The position numbers and the translations under genes were made by a program. The notes under the pieces were generated by a model, which saw only the letters and a program-made list of their open reading frames with translations, ran no database searches and was not told the origin of the DNA. From Achromobacter insuavis (GTDB lineage Bacteria > Pseudomonadota > Gammaproteobacteria > Burkholderiales > Burkholderiaceae_B): 64,000 nt of DNA. This document shows positions 16,315-25,502 of the stretch, one piece after another. How positions within the stretch are numbered: the first letter of the stretch is position 1; each line of letters begins with the position of its first letter. Where the stretch lies: contig NZ_CADIJR010000001.1 of the NCBI RefSeq assembly GCF_902859645.1, positions 310,001 to 374,000 on the forward strand, read 5' to 3'.

Positions 16315-16995
16315 ATGAGCATGGTTGAGCAGTCCCTGGGCCAGTTGGCCCGCAGCATTCCCGGCGCCACCCAGGTGTTCCACGAGTACCAGCTGGACTT
16401 CTGCTGTGGCGGCAAGAAAAGCCTGGCCGAGGCGGCGGCGCAGCGCTCGCTGGACGCGGCCCAGATCGAGGCGCGCCTGCAGGCCCTGGCGGGCGCGGCG
16501 TCGGACGAGCGCGATTGGGGCCAGGCCAGCCCGGGCGACCTGATCGACCACATCCTGGCGCGCTACCACGAGGTCCACCGGCAGCAGCTGCCCGAACTGA
16601 TCCGGCTGGCGATGAAGGTCGAGCAGGTGCATGCCGACAGCCCCGATTGCCCGACCGGCCTGGCCGACCACCTGCGCGACATGCGCCAGGAGCTGGAAAG
16701 CCATATGCAGAAGGAAGAGCAGGTGCTGTTCCCGATGCTGGCGCGCGGCCATGGCGCCATGGCGGTCATGCCGATCACCATGATGCGCATGGAGCACGAC
16801 GATCACGGCGTGGCGCTGGAGCGCCTGATGGCGCTGACGCACGACCTGACGCTGCCGCGCGCCGCCTGCAATACCTGGCGCGCGCTGTACCTGGGAATCG
16901 GCACGTTCAAGCAGGACCTGATGGCCCACATCCACCTGGAGAACAACATCCTGTTCGAGAACGCCGAGGCCGAGGCGGTCCGGCCGCGCGGCTAG
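16315..16995 (+). CDS. ytfE: Di-iron protein for repair of nitrosatively damaged iron-sulfur clusters
   Basis: 226 residues of the RIC/YtfE/ScdA family. The N-terminal ScdA-type segment has FCCGGKKSL, and the hemerythrin-like four-helix bundle supplies His and Glu iron ligands (DHILARYHEVHR, SHMQKEEQVLFPML, MEHDDHG, AHIHLENNILF). Family members repair Fe-S centres after NO or oxidative stress in the cytoplasm. NorR and sigma-54 control is indicated by the upstream region. The start has GGAG seven bases away. Confidence 0.92.
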   Translation: MSMVEQSLGQLARSIPGATQVFHEYQLDFCCGGKKSLAEAAAQRSLDAAQIEARLQALAGAASDERDWGQASPGDLIDHILARYHEVHRQQLPELIRLAMKVEQVHADSPDCPTGLADHLRDMRQELESHMQKEEQVLFPMLARGHGAMAVMPITMMRMEHDDHGVALERLMALTHDLTLPRAACNTWRALYLGIGTFKQDLMAHIHLENNILFENAEAEAVRPRG

Positions 16996-17300
16996 CGTTC
17001 CTGCGCGGGAAGGTCGCGCAGCCGGCGCAGCAAGGTCGCGTGCGCGGCCAGGTCGGCCGGGCGGTGCTTGCGCGCGGTCGTGGCCGGATAGTTGCCCAGG
17101 AAATTGCCATTGCGCCAGTCAGCGGCCGGTCTGACCGGCCGCGGCGCGAAGCCGCCGCCGCAGTTGGGGCAGACATTGCCCAGCACCTCGTCGGCGCAAC
17201 GCACGCAAAACGTGCATTCGAAACTGCAGATCCGCGCGTCGGCGCTGGCCGGGGGCAGGTCGGCGTCGCAGTGTTCACAGCTGGGGCGCAATTCAAGCAT
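16992..17300 (-). CDS. DUF1272-like Cys-rich zinc-ribbon protein
   Basis: 102 residues. The first half has paired cysteines spaced for metal binding (CEHCDADLPP, CSFECTFCVRCA, NVCPNCGGGF), as in the DUF1272 family of short proteins. The rest is polar and basic. It has a good ribosome-binding site (CAGGAA). Its stop overlaps the ytfE stop by 4 bases in convergent orientation. Function unknown; the metal is probably zinc. Confidence 0.8.
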   Translation of the reverse strand: MLELRPSCEHCDADLPPASADARICSFECTFCVRCADEVLGNVCPNCGGGFAPRPVRPAADWRNGNFLGNYPATTARKHRPADLAAHATLLRRLRDLPAQER

Positions 17301-17556
17301 GGCGGATTCCTGAAAAGGATGGTCAGCCAGCGTACCCGGCACTCGCCGGCGGATCGAGGACATGGTCGGACAATTCGCGGCCGGAAACGGCCACGCGCCG
17401 AGGCGGCAGGGCCGCGCCGGTCGGCCCTGTCCAGCCAAAAATCCGCCCAAAATCAATACCCTGCGAAACGCGGTAAATTGGGGCCGTGGTAACAGCGCCC
17501 CAGGCGCGGGCACGCCGGCCTGCCGGTCATCCCGCGCCTGTATCGTGCCGAATCCG

Positions 17557-17583
17557 TATAAGATGCGAAATTGGCGCCAATTT
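17557..17583 (+). promoter_or_regulatory. AsnC-type regulator promoter with operator site 1
   Basis: A -10 hexamer TATAAG is followed six bases later by the perfect 16-bp palindrome AAATTGGCGCCAATTT (17568-17583), which lies over the expected start point, 24 bp (centre) before the regulator ATG. The placement suggests autorepression. The identical 16-mer occurs at site 2. Confidence 0.7.
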
Positions 17584-17599
17584 TTACGCGGGAACAATC

Positions 17600-18025
17600 A
17601 TGGACACACTAGATCAGCAATTGCTGGGGCTGTTGCGCGCCGACGCACGCGCAACCGTGGCAACCCTGGCCAAAAAGCTCGACGTCTCACGGGGCACCAT
17701 CAACAACCGCATCGCGCGGATGGAAGACGACGGCATCATCGTCGGCTATACCGTCAGGCTGCGCCCCGAATCCGAACCCGACCAGATCGGCGCCTGGATG
17801 AACATCGCCGTCGATGGCAACGAAACCCGCCGCGTCGTCAGCATCCTCCTGGGCGACCCCGCCGTCGTCGCCCTGCACGACACCAACGGCCGCTGGGACC
17901 TGCTGGCCGAACTGCGCGTCGCCAACATCGAGGAAATGTCCCGCGTCCTGGACCGCGTTCGCCTCATCAAGGCCATCTCCGCGACGGAAACCAGCATCCA
18001 CCTGAAAAGCTACAAACTCGATTGA
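17600..18025 (+). CDS. Lrp/AsnC-family transcriptional regulator
   Basis: 141 residues. The N-terminal helix-turn-helix (LGLLRADARATVATLAKKLD, VSRGTINNRIARMEDDGII) is followed by the RAM/AsnC ligand and oligomer domain (about 65-141). The start ATG has GGAAC upstream; frames further upstream include the operator and are not coding. Members bind palindromes as octamers or dimers of dimers and respond to amino acids or related small molecules. It probably controls itself, the hydrolase-ABC operon, and two binding-protein promoters that carry the same palindrome. Confidence 0.9.
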   Translation: MDTLDQQLLGLLRADARATVATLAKKLDVSRGTINNRIARMEDDGIIVGYTVRLRPESEPDQIGAWMNIAVDGNETRRVVSILLGDPAVVALHDTNGRWDLLAELRVANIEEMSRVLDRVRLIKAISATETSIHLKSYKLD

Positions 18026-18584
18026 CCGGCCGCGCGACCAAGCCAGTCAGCTGGTCCGCCCCGGAACATGTCGCCCGCGCCACACCTTCCGACCCCGGCC
18101 CCCGCGCCCACCCTTCCGTCGAAAGCGCCCAATCGCCACCCCTGTCCCGTTGAAGGCCCCCCTTCAACGCTCCCCCTGGCACGCCCAAACGCCCAAACAG
18201 GCCGCCCGCGCGGCCGCCTTTGGGCAACCCCGCAAGACCTTCCCTCCAACGAACCCGCCCCGCCACGAAGCCCAAGCACCCGGTACTCCCCAGCGGCGCC
18301 TCAAAACACACTGACGCAGCGTGGTGGTCTGTCCGGGCGGAGGGCGGGGCGTGTAGATGCGCCCGACGGAATCCGAAGGAGTCGCCGCAGGCGAGGACGA
18401 GGATGAGGACGGGGTAGTCCGGAGCGAAGGCTCCGGACCGCAATCGTAGCCCCGCCCTCCGCCCGGACAGGCCGCCACGCGTCAAAAGAACTCCAACCGT
18501 CGCCAAAAAAAGCCCCCAAGTCATCCCCCCGCCACAATCACCGGTTAGGGATTCCCCCCGGTTGCCCCCAACACCCCCTGTTCC
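18026..18584. other. C-rich intergenic region carrying repeat copy 2
   Basis: About 560 bp with no believable gene. The plus strand is strongly C-rich and G-poor. A hairpin at 18191-18225 (arms GCCCAAA and GGCCGC, loop CCGC) resembles the one beside repeat copy 1, and CCAAGCACCCGGTACTCC near 18268 echoes CCAAGACACCGGTAGTCC near 9005. The repeat element follows. Confidence 0.6.
18331..18468 (+). repeat. Structured intergenic repeat, copy 2
   Basis: The 98-nt core (18351-18448) is enclosed by perfectly complementary arms of 20 nt, or 22 counting two more flanking pairs (18329-18350 with 18449-18470). The arm sequence (GTCCGGGCGGAGGGCGGGGC) differs from the other copies beyond the first seven bases. 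Core hairpins: TCGCC-GCA-GGCGA and GTCCGGAGC-GAAG-GCTCCGGAC. Same orientation as copy 1. Confidence 0.85.
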
Positions 18585-18602
18585 TAAAATTGGCGCCAAT
18601 TT
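18562..18602 (+). promoter_or_regulatory. Promoter of the hydrolase-ABC operon with operator site 2
   Basis: TTGCCC (18562-18567) and TAAAAT (18585-18590) are exactly 17 bp apart. The perfect palindrome AAATTGGCGCCAATTT (18587-18602) overlaps the -10 box and start point, so a bound regulator would block initiation. The 16 bases are identical to those at site 1. Confidence 0.75.
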
Positions 18603-18666
18603 AGTCAAACATCCCCCGCCAGCAACACCCCCCGGCCTTCCACACTCCCCGGGAATCGAGGAAATC

Positions 18667-19530
18667 ATGCAGTCCACCGCAGCACCCACCCTGGCCCCCG
18701 ACGCCGCCCGCGCCCGCGCCATGTACGACCTTGGCCACAGCACCGTCTTCGCCTCGCGCATCGACCCGCGCTTCTCGTACTGCATGTACGTCCCCCCGCA
18801 CATCGACCAGGCCAAGCACCCGATGGAGCTGGTCGTCATCATGCACGGCACCGGCCGCGCCTTCGTCGAATACCGCGACGCCTTCGCCGAATTCGCCCGC
18901 TGGAACGACTGCATCGTGCTGTGCCCGCTGTTCCCCGTCAGCCCGCTCGGCGACGGCAACCGCGACGGCTTCAAGCAGCTGATCGAAGGCGACATCCGCT
19001 ACGACCACATCCTGCAGGGCATGGTCGCCGAAGTCGGCGAGAAATTCGGCCGCGACTTCACCCGCTTCGCCCTGTTCGGCTATTCGGGCGGCGGCCAGTT
19101 CGTCAACCGCTACACCCTGCTGCACCCGGAAACCCTGTGGGCCGCCTCGATCGGCGCGCCCGGCTCGGTCACGCTGCTCGACCCCAGCCAGGACTGGTGG
19201 GTCGGCGTGCGCGGCGCCGAAGCCCGCTTCGGCAAGGCTGTCGACATCGAGGCCCTGCGCCAGGTCGCGGTGCACATGATCGTCGGCAAGGCCGACCTGG
19301 AAACCTGGGAAATCACCCACCGCGAAGGCGGCAAGTTCTTCATGCCCGGCGCCAACTCCGCCGGCGCCACCCGCCCGGAACGCCTGGAATCGCTGCGCCG
19401 CTCGTTCGAGGCGGCCGGCGTCAAGGCCGTGCTGGACGTGGTCGAGAACGTGCCGCACGACGGTCTCAAGTGCGTCGGCCAGGTGCAGGACTTCCTGGCC
19501 GCCGAACTGCGCAAACTGCGAAATGAATAA
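18667..19530 (+). CDS. Alpha/beta hydrolase of the AsnC regulon
   Basis: 287 residues, cytoplasmic (no signal peptide). The nucleophile elbow GYSGGG places Ser140. The oxyanion segment is IMHGTGR, the acid is probably Asp210 in VGKADLE, and the His is His264 in VPHDGLK. Overall it resembles polyhydroxybutyrate-depolymerase-like or esterase-type hydrolases. First gene of the operon with the ABC permeases 61 bases downstream, so it probably cleaves the imported compound. An AsnC operator lies over its promoter. Confidence 0.82.
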   Translation: MQSTAAPTLAPDAARARAMYDLGHSTVFASRIDPRFSYCMYVPPHIDQAKHPMELVVIMHGTGRAFVEYRDAFAEFARWNDCIVLCPLFPVSPLGDGNRDGFKQLIEGDIRYDHILQGMVAEVGEKFGRDFTRFALFGYSGGGQFVNRYTLLHPETLWAASIGAPGSVTLLDPSQDWWVGVRGAEARFGKAVDIEALRQVAVHMIVGKADLETWEITHREGGKFFMPGANSAGATRPERLESLRRSFEAAGVKAVLDVVENVPHDGLKCVGQVQDFLAAELRKLRNE

Positions 19531-19591
19531 CATCAAAAACAAGATCGGCGGCGGGCGCGCAAGCGCCTGTCTGCCGCGATAGGAGAGGGCC

Positions 19592-20536
19592 ATGCTGCGT
19601 TTCGCGCTATCCCGTATCGTCATGGCCATTCCGACACTGCTGATCGTGGCAGTGGCGGTGTTCGTCATGATCCGCCTGATTCCGGGCGATCCCGCGCAAC
19701 TGCTGCTGGGCGACCTGGCCACGCCGGCGGCGCTGGCCGACCTGCGCGCGCGCCTGGGGCTGGACCAGACCTGGCCCACCCAGTTCGGCATCTGGTTCGG
19801 CAACATGCTGCATGGCGACCTGGGTTCGTCCATCAACACCGGCCAGCCCGTGCTGCCGCTGGTGTGGGACCGCTTCCTGATCAGCGGCCGCGTGGTGCTG
19901 GTGGCCGTGCTGTTCGCCGCGCTGGTGGCCGTGCCCGCCGGCATGATCGCCGCCTGGAAGCAGAACAAGGCGCCCGACCTGATCCTGGTCGGCACCGCCA
20001 CGCTGCTGGTGTCCATCCCCACGTTCTGGCTCGGCCTGCTGCTGCTGATCTTCTTCGGCCTGAAGCTGCAATGGCTGCCGGTGGTGGGCTACGTGTCCAT
20101 CGGCGAAGACTGGAAGGCCGGCCTGCTGTACCTGGCCATGCCGATCCTGACGCTGTTCCTGCACGAGATCGGCGTGCTGATGCGCATGGCGCGCGCCAGC
20201 ACCCTGGAAGTGCTGCGGCTGGACTACATCACCCACGCCCGCGCCAAGGGCCTTTCGGAATCCGCGGTGCTGATGCGCCACGCCTTCCGCAACGCCTTCG
20301 GCCCCACCTGGACGCTGATCGGCCTGGTGCTGGGCAACCTGCTCGGCGGCATCGCCGTGGTCGAAACCGTGTTCACCATTCCCGGCCTGGGCCGGCTGCT
20401 GGTGGATTCGATCTTCGCCCGCGACTATCCCGTGATCCAGGGCTGCCTGCTGTTCGTCGGCGTGATCTACGTGATCGTCAACCTGCTGATCGACCTCTGC
20501 TATCCCATCTTTGACCCGAGAGTGACCGCCGAATGA
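19592..20536 (+). CDS. Peptide-type ABC transporter permease, DppB-like
   Basis: 314 residues with six membrane helices, beginning MLRFALSRIVMAIPTLLIVA as DppB proteins do. The EAA loop that contacts the ATPase is DYITHARAKGLSESAVLMRH. It has a strong ribosome-binding site (AGGAGAGG) and overlaps the next permease by four bases (ATGA). It forms the membrane pore with that protein. Confidence 0.92.
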   Translation: MLRFALSRIVMAIPTLLIVAVAVFVMIRLIPGDPAQLLLGDLATPAALADLRARLGLDQTWPTQFGIWFGNMLHGDLGSSINTGQPVLPLVWDRFLISGRVVLVAVLFAALVAVPAGMIAAWKQNKAPDLILVGTATLLVSIPTFWLGLLLLIFFGLKLQWLPVVGYVSIGEDWKAGLLYLAMPILTLFLHEIGVLMRMARASTLEVLRLDYITHARAKGLSESAVLMRHAFRNAFGPTWTLIGLVLGNLLGGIAVVETVFTIPGLGRLLVDSIFARDYPVIQGCLLFVGVIYVIVNLLIDLCYPIFDPRVTAE

Positions 20537-21354
20537 AAAAGCGAATTGCAGCTAACGCGCTGATAGGCGGCGTGATCGTGGCGGCGATGATCGTCGCGGC
20601 GATCATGGGCGCCTTCTGGACGCCGCACGACCCGCTCAAGATCAACTTCGTGGCGCGCCTGAAGCCGCCGGGCGGCGAATTCCTGCTGGGCACCGACGAG
20701 TTCGGCCGCGACGAGCTGTCGCGCCTGCTGGCCGGCGCTTCCAGCAGCGTCTGGATCAGCCTGCTGACGGTGGGTTTCGCCATCGTCGCCGGCACCATCA
20801 TCGGCACCCTGACCGGCTTCGTGCGCGGCTGGACCGACCGCATCATCATGGCCTTCAACAACGCCCTGCTGGCCTTCCCCGGCCTGCTGCTGGCGCTGGG
20901 CCTGCTGGCGGTGGTCGGCGCCAACAAGTACGGCATCATCCTGGCGCTGGGCCTGGCCTACACGCCGTCGGTGACCCGTATCGTGCGTGGCACGGTGCTG
21001 TCGCTGCGCGAGAAGGAGTTCATCGAATCCTCGCGCGTGCTGGGCAACTCCGAGCTCTACACCATGGTGCGCCACGTGCTGCCCAATTGCGTCGCGCCGC
21101 TGACGGTGCTGGCGACCTCGATGTTCGGCTGGGTGATCCTGGCGGAAAGCGCGCTGTCCTTCCTGGGCCTGGGCGTGCCGCCTCCCGCGCCGACCTGGGG
21201 CAACATGCTGGCCGCCGCCCGTCCGTTCATGGCGCAGGCCTCCTATCTTTCCATTCTTCCCGGCCTGGCCATCGCGCTCGCGCTGCTCGGGATCAACCTG
21301 CTGGGCGACGCGGTGCGAGACCGCTTTGATCCCCGCATGAGGGGCGTGCAATGA
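20533..21354 (+). CDS. Peptide-type ABC transporter permease, DppC-like
   Basis: 273 residues with six hydrophobic helices. The DppC hallmarks are [17 protein letters not shown] after the first helix, the EAA loop [20 protein letters not shown], and the ending [13 protein letters not shown]. Start and stop both overlap neighbours by ATGA, so the three transporter genes are translationally coupled. Confidence 0.92.
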   Translation: MKKRIAANALIGGVIVAAMIVAAIMGAFWTPHDPLKINFVARLKPPGGEFLLGTDEFGRDELSRLLAGASSSVWISLLTVGFAIVAGTIIGTLTGFVRGWTDRIIMAFNNALLAFPGLLLALGLLAVVGANKYGIILALGLAYTPSVTRIVRGTVLSLREKEFIESSRVLGNSELYTMVRHVLPNCVAPLTVLATSMFGWVILAESALSFLGLGVPPPAPTWGNMLAAARPFMAQASYLSILPGLAIALALLGINLLGDAVRDRFDPRMRGVQ

Positions 21355-23006
21355 GCGCACTGGTTACTGTATCGAATCTGTCCCTGACCGTCGGCCGTGG
21401 CGGCCGCGAAATCGTCGGCGGCGTGTCCTTCGAGGTGGCGCCGGGCGAAATGGTCGGCATCGTCGGCGAGTCCGGCAGCGGCAAGACCCAGGCGGCGCGC
21501 GCCATCATGGGCCTGACGCCGCCGCCGCTGGTGGTGGCCGGCGGCTCGATCCGCTTCGAGGGCGTGGAAGTCACCCAGGCCAGCCCGGCCGCGCTGCGCA
21601 AGCTGCGCGGCGCGCGCATCGGCATGGTGTTCCAGGAACCCATGACCTCGCTCAACCCGTCCATGTCCATCGGGCGCCAGCTGGACGAAGGGCTCAAGCT
21701 GCATCGCCGCGACCTGTCGACGGCGCAGCGCCGCGAACGCATCCTGGAGATGCTGCGCCGCGTCGGCATCCGCGACCCGAAGGCCGCCGTCGAGGCCTGG
21801 CCGCACGAGTTCTCGGGCGGCATGCGCCAGCGCATGATGCTGGCCTCGGTGATGCTGCTGGAGCCGGCGCTGCTGATCGCCGACGAGCCCACCACCGCGC
21901 TCGACGCGGTGGTGCAGCGCGACGTGCTGGAACTGATGGTCGACCTGACGCGCGAGCACAACACGGCCGTGCTGATGATCAGCCACGACCTGCCGATGGT
22001 GGCGCGCTATACCGAACGCATGGTGGTGATGCAGCACGGCAAGGTGCTGGAGACCGGCACCACCGCCGGCATCCTCGAACGGCCGCAGCATCCCTACACC
22101 CGCAAGCTGCTGGACGCGATGCCGCGCCGCCTGCCGGCGCGTCCGCCGATCCAGGAAGCGCCGATCGTCGAGGTCAGGAACCTGGTGGTCGACTACGCCG
22201 GCCACCAGCGCCTGTTCTCGCGCACCGGCGCCAAGCGCGCGCTCAATGGCATCGACCTGCACGTCAAGCCGCGCGAAGTGGTGGCGGTGGTGGGCGGCTC
22301 GGGTTCCGGCAAGACCACGCTGGGCCGCGCCATCGCCGGCCTGCTGTCGCCGACTTCGGGCCAGATCCTGTTCCGCAACCAGCCGGTCAGCCGCCGTTCG
22401 CCGGCATGGCGCGACTACCGCCTGAACTGCCAGATGGTGTTCCAGGACCCGTATTCGTCGCTCGACCCGCGCATGACCATCGGCGAGCTGGTGGGCGAGG
22501 GCCTGCGCATGCTGGTCGACATGCCGGCCGCCGACAAGCGCCGCCGCGTGGACGAAGTGCTGGCCGAAGTCGGCCTGGGCTCGGAATACGCCAAGCGCTT
22601 TCCGCACGAACTGTCCGGCGGCCAGCGCCAGCGCGTGGCCATCGCCCGCGCGGTGGTGCGGCGGCCGTCTTTCGTCATCGCCGATGAACCGGTGTCGGCG
22701 CTGGACGTGACGGTGCGGGCGCAGGTGCTGGACCTGTTCGCCGACCTGCAGGAACGCCACGGCTTCTCCTGCCTGTTCATCAGCCACGACCTGGGCGTGG
22801 TGGAACAGGTGGCCGACCGGGTGGTGGTGATGCGCGACGGCGGCATCGTCGAGCAGGGCACGCGCGACACGGTGTTCGACCAGCCGCGCGAGGAATACAC
22901 CCGCAGCCTGCTGTCGGCGATTCCCGCGCTGGAATCGACCGAAACCGGGGGCGTGCGCCTGCGCTGGCGGCTGGACCAGCAGGAGCCGTCGCGGGCCACG
23001 GCCTGA
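21351..23006 (+). CDS. Fused double ATPase of the peptide-type importer (GsiA/YejF-like)
   Basis: 551 residues with two complete ABC domains. The first has Walker A GESGSGKT, signature SGGMRQR and [12 protein letters not shown]. The second has [16 protein letters not shown] and [12 protein letters not shown]. This is the DppD plus DppF fusion seen in GsiA and YejF. It powers import through the two upstream permeases. The binding proteins are encoded elsewhere in the same region, at 23.9-25.5 and 25.8-27.3 kb. Confidence 0.93.
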   Translation: MSALVTVSNLSLTVGRGGREIVGGVSFEVAPGEMVGIVGESGSGKTQAARAIMGLTPPPLVVAGGSIRFEGVEVTQASPAALRKLRGARIGMVFQEPMTSLNPSMSIGRQLDEGLKLHRRDLSTAQRRERILEMLRRVGIRDPKAAVEAWPHEFSGGMRQRMMLASVMLLEPALLIADEPTTALDAVVQRDVLELMVDLTREHNTAVLMISHDLPMVARYTERMVVMQHGKVLETGTTAGILERPQHPYTRKLLDAMPRRLPARPPIQEAPIVEVRNLVVDYAGHQRLFSRTGAKRALNGIDLHVKPREVVAVVGGSGSGKTTLGRAIAGLLSPTSGQILFRNQPVSRRSPAWRDYRLNCQMVFQDPYSSLDPRMTIGELVGEGLRMLVDMPAADKRRRVDEVLAEVGLGSEYAKRFPHELSGGQRQRVAIARAVVRRPSFVIADEPVSALDVTVRAQVLDLFADLQERHGFSCLFISHDLGVVEQVADRVVVMRDGGIVEQGTRDTVFDQPREEYTRSLLSAIPALESTETGGVRLRWRLDQQEPSRATA

Positions 23007-23014
23007 GGGGACGG

Positions 23015-23051
23015 GTCCGCGCCGGCCGGGGCTTGCCGTCCCGGCGCGGAC
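23015..23051 (+). terminator. Hairpin ending the hydrolase-ABC operon
   Basis: An 11-bp perfect stem GTCCGCGCCGG / CCGGCGCGGAC with a 15-nt loop begins nine bases after the ATPase stop. The bases after it are TTATGCATAAAAT, part of the next promoter, so the T-run is poor. Confidence 0.55.
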
Positions 23052-23061
23052 TTATGCATAA
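23052..23061. promoter_or_regulatory. Palindrome TTATGCATAA before the GntR gene
   Basis: A 10-bp perfect palindrome overlapping a -10-like ATAAAAT, 37 bases before the GntR-family ATG. It is a candidate site for autoregulation. Confidence 0.4.
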
Positions 23062-23097
23062 AATACGCGGTTTGGATTTGATTCACGGGAGTGGTCC

Positions 23098-23718
23098 ATG
23101 CCGAAAGCGGCGGCGACACAGCCGGGCCTGGTTGACCGTATTGCCCTGGATATTCAGTCGGGGGTATACGGCCCCGGCGCGTGGCTGAAACAGATCGATT
23201 TGCAGGAACGTTACGGCGCCAAGCGCCTGGACGTGCGGCGCGCGCTCGACCAATTGACCGCCAAGCGGCTGATCGCGCACATCCCCAACCGGGGTTACCA
23301 CGTCTACACGATGGATCCGGACCAGCATGTGCAGATCCGCGACATCCGCGTGCTGCTGGAAACCGGCGCCGCGGCCGACCTGATGCCCAACGTCACGGCG
23401 GCCAAGGTGCGCGCCCTGCGCACGCTGGCCGAGCGTTTCTCCAAGCTGCTGCAGGACGGCACGCTGCTGGAGCAGTACGAGGTCAACCTGGCGTTCCACG
23501 CCGGCATGTACGACATGTGCTCGAACCGCGAACTAGCGGCCCTGATCCAGGAAACGCGCGCGCGCGGACCGGCGGCGCCGGCCAAGGAATGGGTCACGCG
23601 TTCGCGCATCGAGATCTCGGCGCGCGAGCACTTCGACATGGTCGAGGCGCTCGAGGCGCGCGACGTCAAGCGCCTGCAGAAGATCATCGCCCAGCACGTC
23701 GGCCAGGACATTTCCTGA
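23098..23718 (+). CDS. GntR-family regulator with FCD ligand domain
   Basis: 206 residues. Winged helix-turn-helix at about 10-72 (VDRIALDIQSGVYGPGAWLK, RLDVRRALDQLTAKRLIAHI), then an all-helical FCD domain (LLETGAAADLM, FHAGMYDMCSNRELAALIQE, REHFDMVEALEARD). The FCD His and Asp residues usually bind a metal and a small carboxylate. It sits between the importer genes and the first binding-protein gene. It may tune this uptake locus in addition to the AsnC regulator. Confidence 0.87.
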   Translation: MPKAAATQPGLVDRIALDIQSGVYGPGAWLKQIDLQERYGAKRLDVRRALDQLTAKRLIAHIPNRGYHVYTMDPDQHVQIRDIRVLLETGAAADLMPNVTAAKVRALRTLAERFSKLLQDGTLLEQYEVNLAFHAGMYDMCSNRELAALIQETRARGPAAPAKEWVTRSRIEISAREHFDMVEALEARDVKRLQKIIAQHVGQDIS

Positions 23719-23746
23719 CCCGACGCGGGCGCGACGGCCCGGTTTT

Positions 23747-23779
23747 CGCGGCGGCCTTCCTGAAAAGGAGGCCGCCGCG
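23747..23779 (+). terminator. Terminator of the GntR gene
   Basis: Stem CGCGGCGGCCT / AGGCCGCCGCG, 11 perfect pairs with an 11-nt loop, 29 bases after the stop. No strong T-run follows. Confidence 0.55.
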
Positions 23780-23849
23780 GTCATTTCGGGGCCGCTTTCA
23801 GGGATACCCCGGATACCGCATCGGCCATTAGCCTGCATAATGGGCAGCT

Positions 23850-23865
23850 ATTTTGGCGCCAATAT
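23850..23865 (+). promoter_or_regulatory. Operator site 3 of the AsnC-type regulator
   Basis: ATTTTGGCGCCAATAT, with the same TTGGCGCCAA core as sites 1 and 2 and identical over 16 bases to site 4. A -10-like CATAAT lies at 23836-23841, so the palindrome covers the start region of the first binding-protein gene. Confidence 0.7.
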
Positions 23866-23908
23866 AGTCATGAATCCGGCGTCGCATGCCCCCGGGGGAA
23901 TTTCCGCA

Positions 23909-25468
23909 ATGCACCACCTTCCTGTTTCCCGAGCGCTCGCGCTCAGCCTGGCCCTGGCCGCCGCAGGCGCGGCCCAGGCCGCCACCCTGACCATCGCCCA
24001 GCCGGCCGACATCCGCTCGACCAATCCGGGCGTCAACCGCGATAACACCACCGACGGCGTGGTGCTGAACATGGTGGAAGGCCTGGTCGGCTACCGGGAG
24101 AACGGCACGGTGGCGCCGTTGCTGGCCAAATCGGTCGACCTGTCCGAAGACGGACTGACCTATACCTTCAAGCTGCGCGACGGCGTCAAGTTCCACAACG
24201 GCGCCACGCTGACCTCGGCCGACGTGATCTGGAGCTGGCAGCGCTACATGGACGCGAAGACGGACTGGCGCTGCCGCAGCGACTTCGACGGCCGCAATGG
24301 CCTGAAGGTCACGGACGTGACCGCGCCCGATGCGCAGACCGTCATCATGAAGATCGACCGCAAGTCGGCCGTGTTCCTCGATTCGCTGGCCCGCACCGAC
24401 TGCGGCATGACCGCGATCCTGAGCAAGGATTCGGTCAACGCCGATGGCTCCTGGAAGGAGCCGGTCGGCACCGGCCCGTACCAGTTCAAGGAGTGGAAGC
24501 GCGGCGAGTACGTGCTGCTGACCGCGTTCAAGGACTACGTCTCGCCCAGCGCCGGCGACAAGCCGGACGGCTACGTCGGCGCCAAGCGCCCGCTGGCCGA
24601 CGAGGTCAAGTTCCTGGTGGTGCCGGACCCGTCGACCGCCAAGGCCGGCCTGGTGTCGGGCGCGATCGACGCCAGCCAGATCACCATCACGGACGTGGCC
24701 GAGCTCAAGAAGAGCAAGACCGTGTCGGTGATGAGCCCGCACGACGCCACCAAGCACACGCTGCTGTTCCAGACGCAGGATCCGGTGCTCAAGAACGTCA
24801 AGCTGCGCCAGGCGATCGCGGCGGCGCTGGACATTCCGCAGGTGGTGGCGGCGGCCTCCGAAGGCCTGGGCCAGTTGAACAACTCGGCGGTGTACGCGGG
24901 GTCGGCCTACTACCAGGAGACCGAGAAGCGCACCTACAAGTACGATCCGGCGCGCGCGCAGCAGCTGCTCAAGGAAGCGGGCTACAAGGGCGAGCCGATC
25001 GTCATCTACGCCAACAAGCGGGCGCACGTGCCGAGCTATCAGGTGGCGGTGATCGCGCAGGCGATGATGCAGGCGGTGGGCATCAATGCCAAGATCGAGG
25101 TGCTGGAATGGGCCACGCAGCTGGACCGCTACAACACGGGCAAGTACCAGATCAGTTCGTTCACGTTCTCGTCGCGGATCGATCCGGCGCTGAGCTTCGA
25201 GCAGTTCGCGGGCGACAAGACCAAGCAGCCGCGCAAGGTCTGGGATGATCCCGAGGCGCAGAAGCTGATCGACGAGAGCTTCCTGGAGTCGGATCCGGCG
25301 AAGCGGCAGAAGCTGTTTGACCAGCTGCATACGTTGATGCTGGAGCAGACGCCGATGTTGGTGCTTTATAACGGGGCGGATGCCTGGGCTACGAATAAGC
25401 GGGTTGAGGGGTTTTCGGTTTGGGAGGGGAAGCCGCGGGCCTGGGAGACTAAGATCGTTGGCAAGTAA
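23909..25468 (+). CDS. Peptide-type ABC solute-binding protein 1
   Basis: 519 residues of the DppA/OppA class (SBP_bac_5). The signal peptide is MHHLPVSRALALSLALAAAG to AQA. Landmarks are DIRSTNPGVNRDNTTDGVVL, FKLRDGVKFHNGATLTSADV and GTGPYQFKEWKRGEY. The ATG at 23909 follows GGGGGA and directly precedes the signal peptide; upstream in-frame ATGs would add a tail across the operator. It should deliver ligand to the importer at 19.6-23.0 kb. Clearly paralogous to the protein encoded at 25.8-27.3 kb. Confidence 0.9.
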   Translation: MHHLPVSRALALSLALAAAGAAQAATLTIAQPADIRSTNPGVNRDNTTDGVVLNMVEGLVGYRENGTVAPLLAKSVDLSEDGLTYTFKLRDGVKFHNGATLTSADVIWSWQRYMDAKTDWRCRSDFDGRNGLKVTDVTAPDAQTVIMKIDRKSAVFLDSLARTDCGMTAILSKDSVNADGSWKEPVGTGPYQFKEWKRGEYVLLTAFKDYVSPSAGDKPDGYVGAKRPLADEVKFLVVPDPSTAKAGLVSGAIDASQITITDVAELKKSKTVSVMSPHDATKHTLLFQTQDPVLKNVKLRQAIAAALDIPQVVAAASEGLGQLNNSAVYAGSAYYQETEKRTYKYDPARAQQLLKEAGYKGEPIVIYANKRAHVPSYQVAVIAQAMMQAVGINAKIEVLEWATQLDRYNTGKYQISSFTFSSRIDPALSFEQFAGDKTKQPRKVWDDPEAQKLIDESFLESDPAKRQKLFDQLHTLMLEQTPMLVLYNGADAWATNKRVEGFSVWEGKPRAWETKIVGK

Positions 25469-25502
25469 GTAGCTTTTTTCGGGCGATCTTTTTTCTGGGG
25501 CC

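Noticed and set aside
17967-18995. Open frame containing a stretch like RSGAFAPDYPVLILVLACGD
   Set aside because: It translates repeat copy 2 and the C-rich gap. A similar peptide appears wherever the repeat occurs (also near 9.1 kb), so it is repeat-derived and not a gene.
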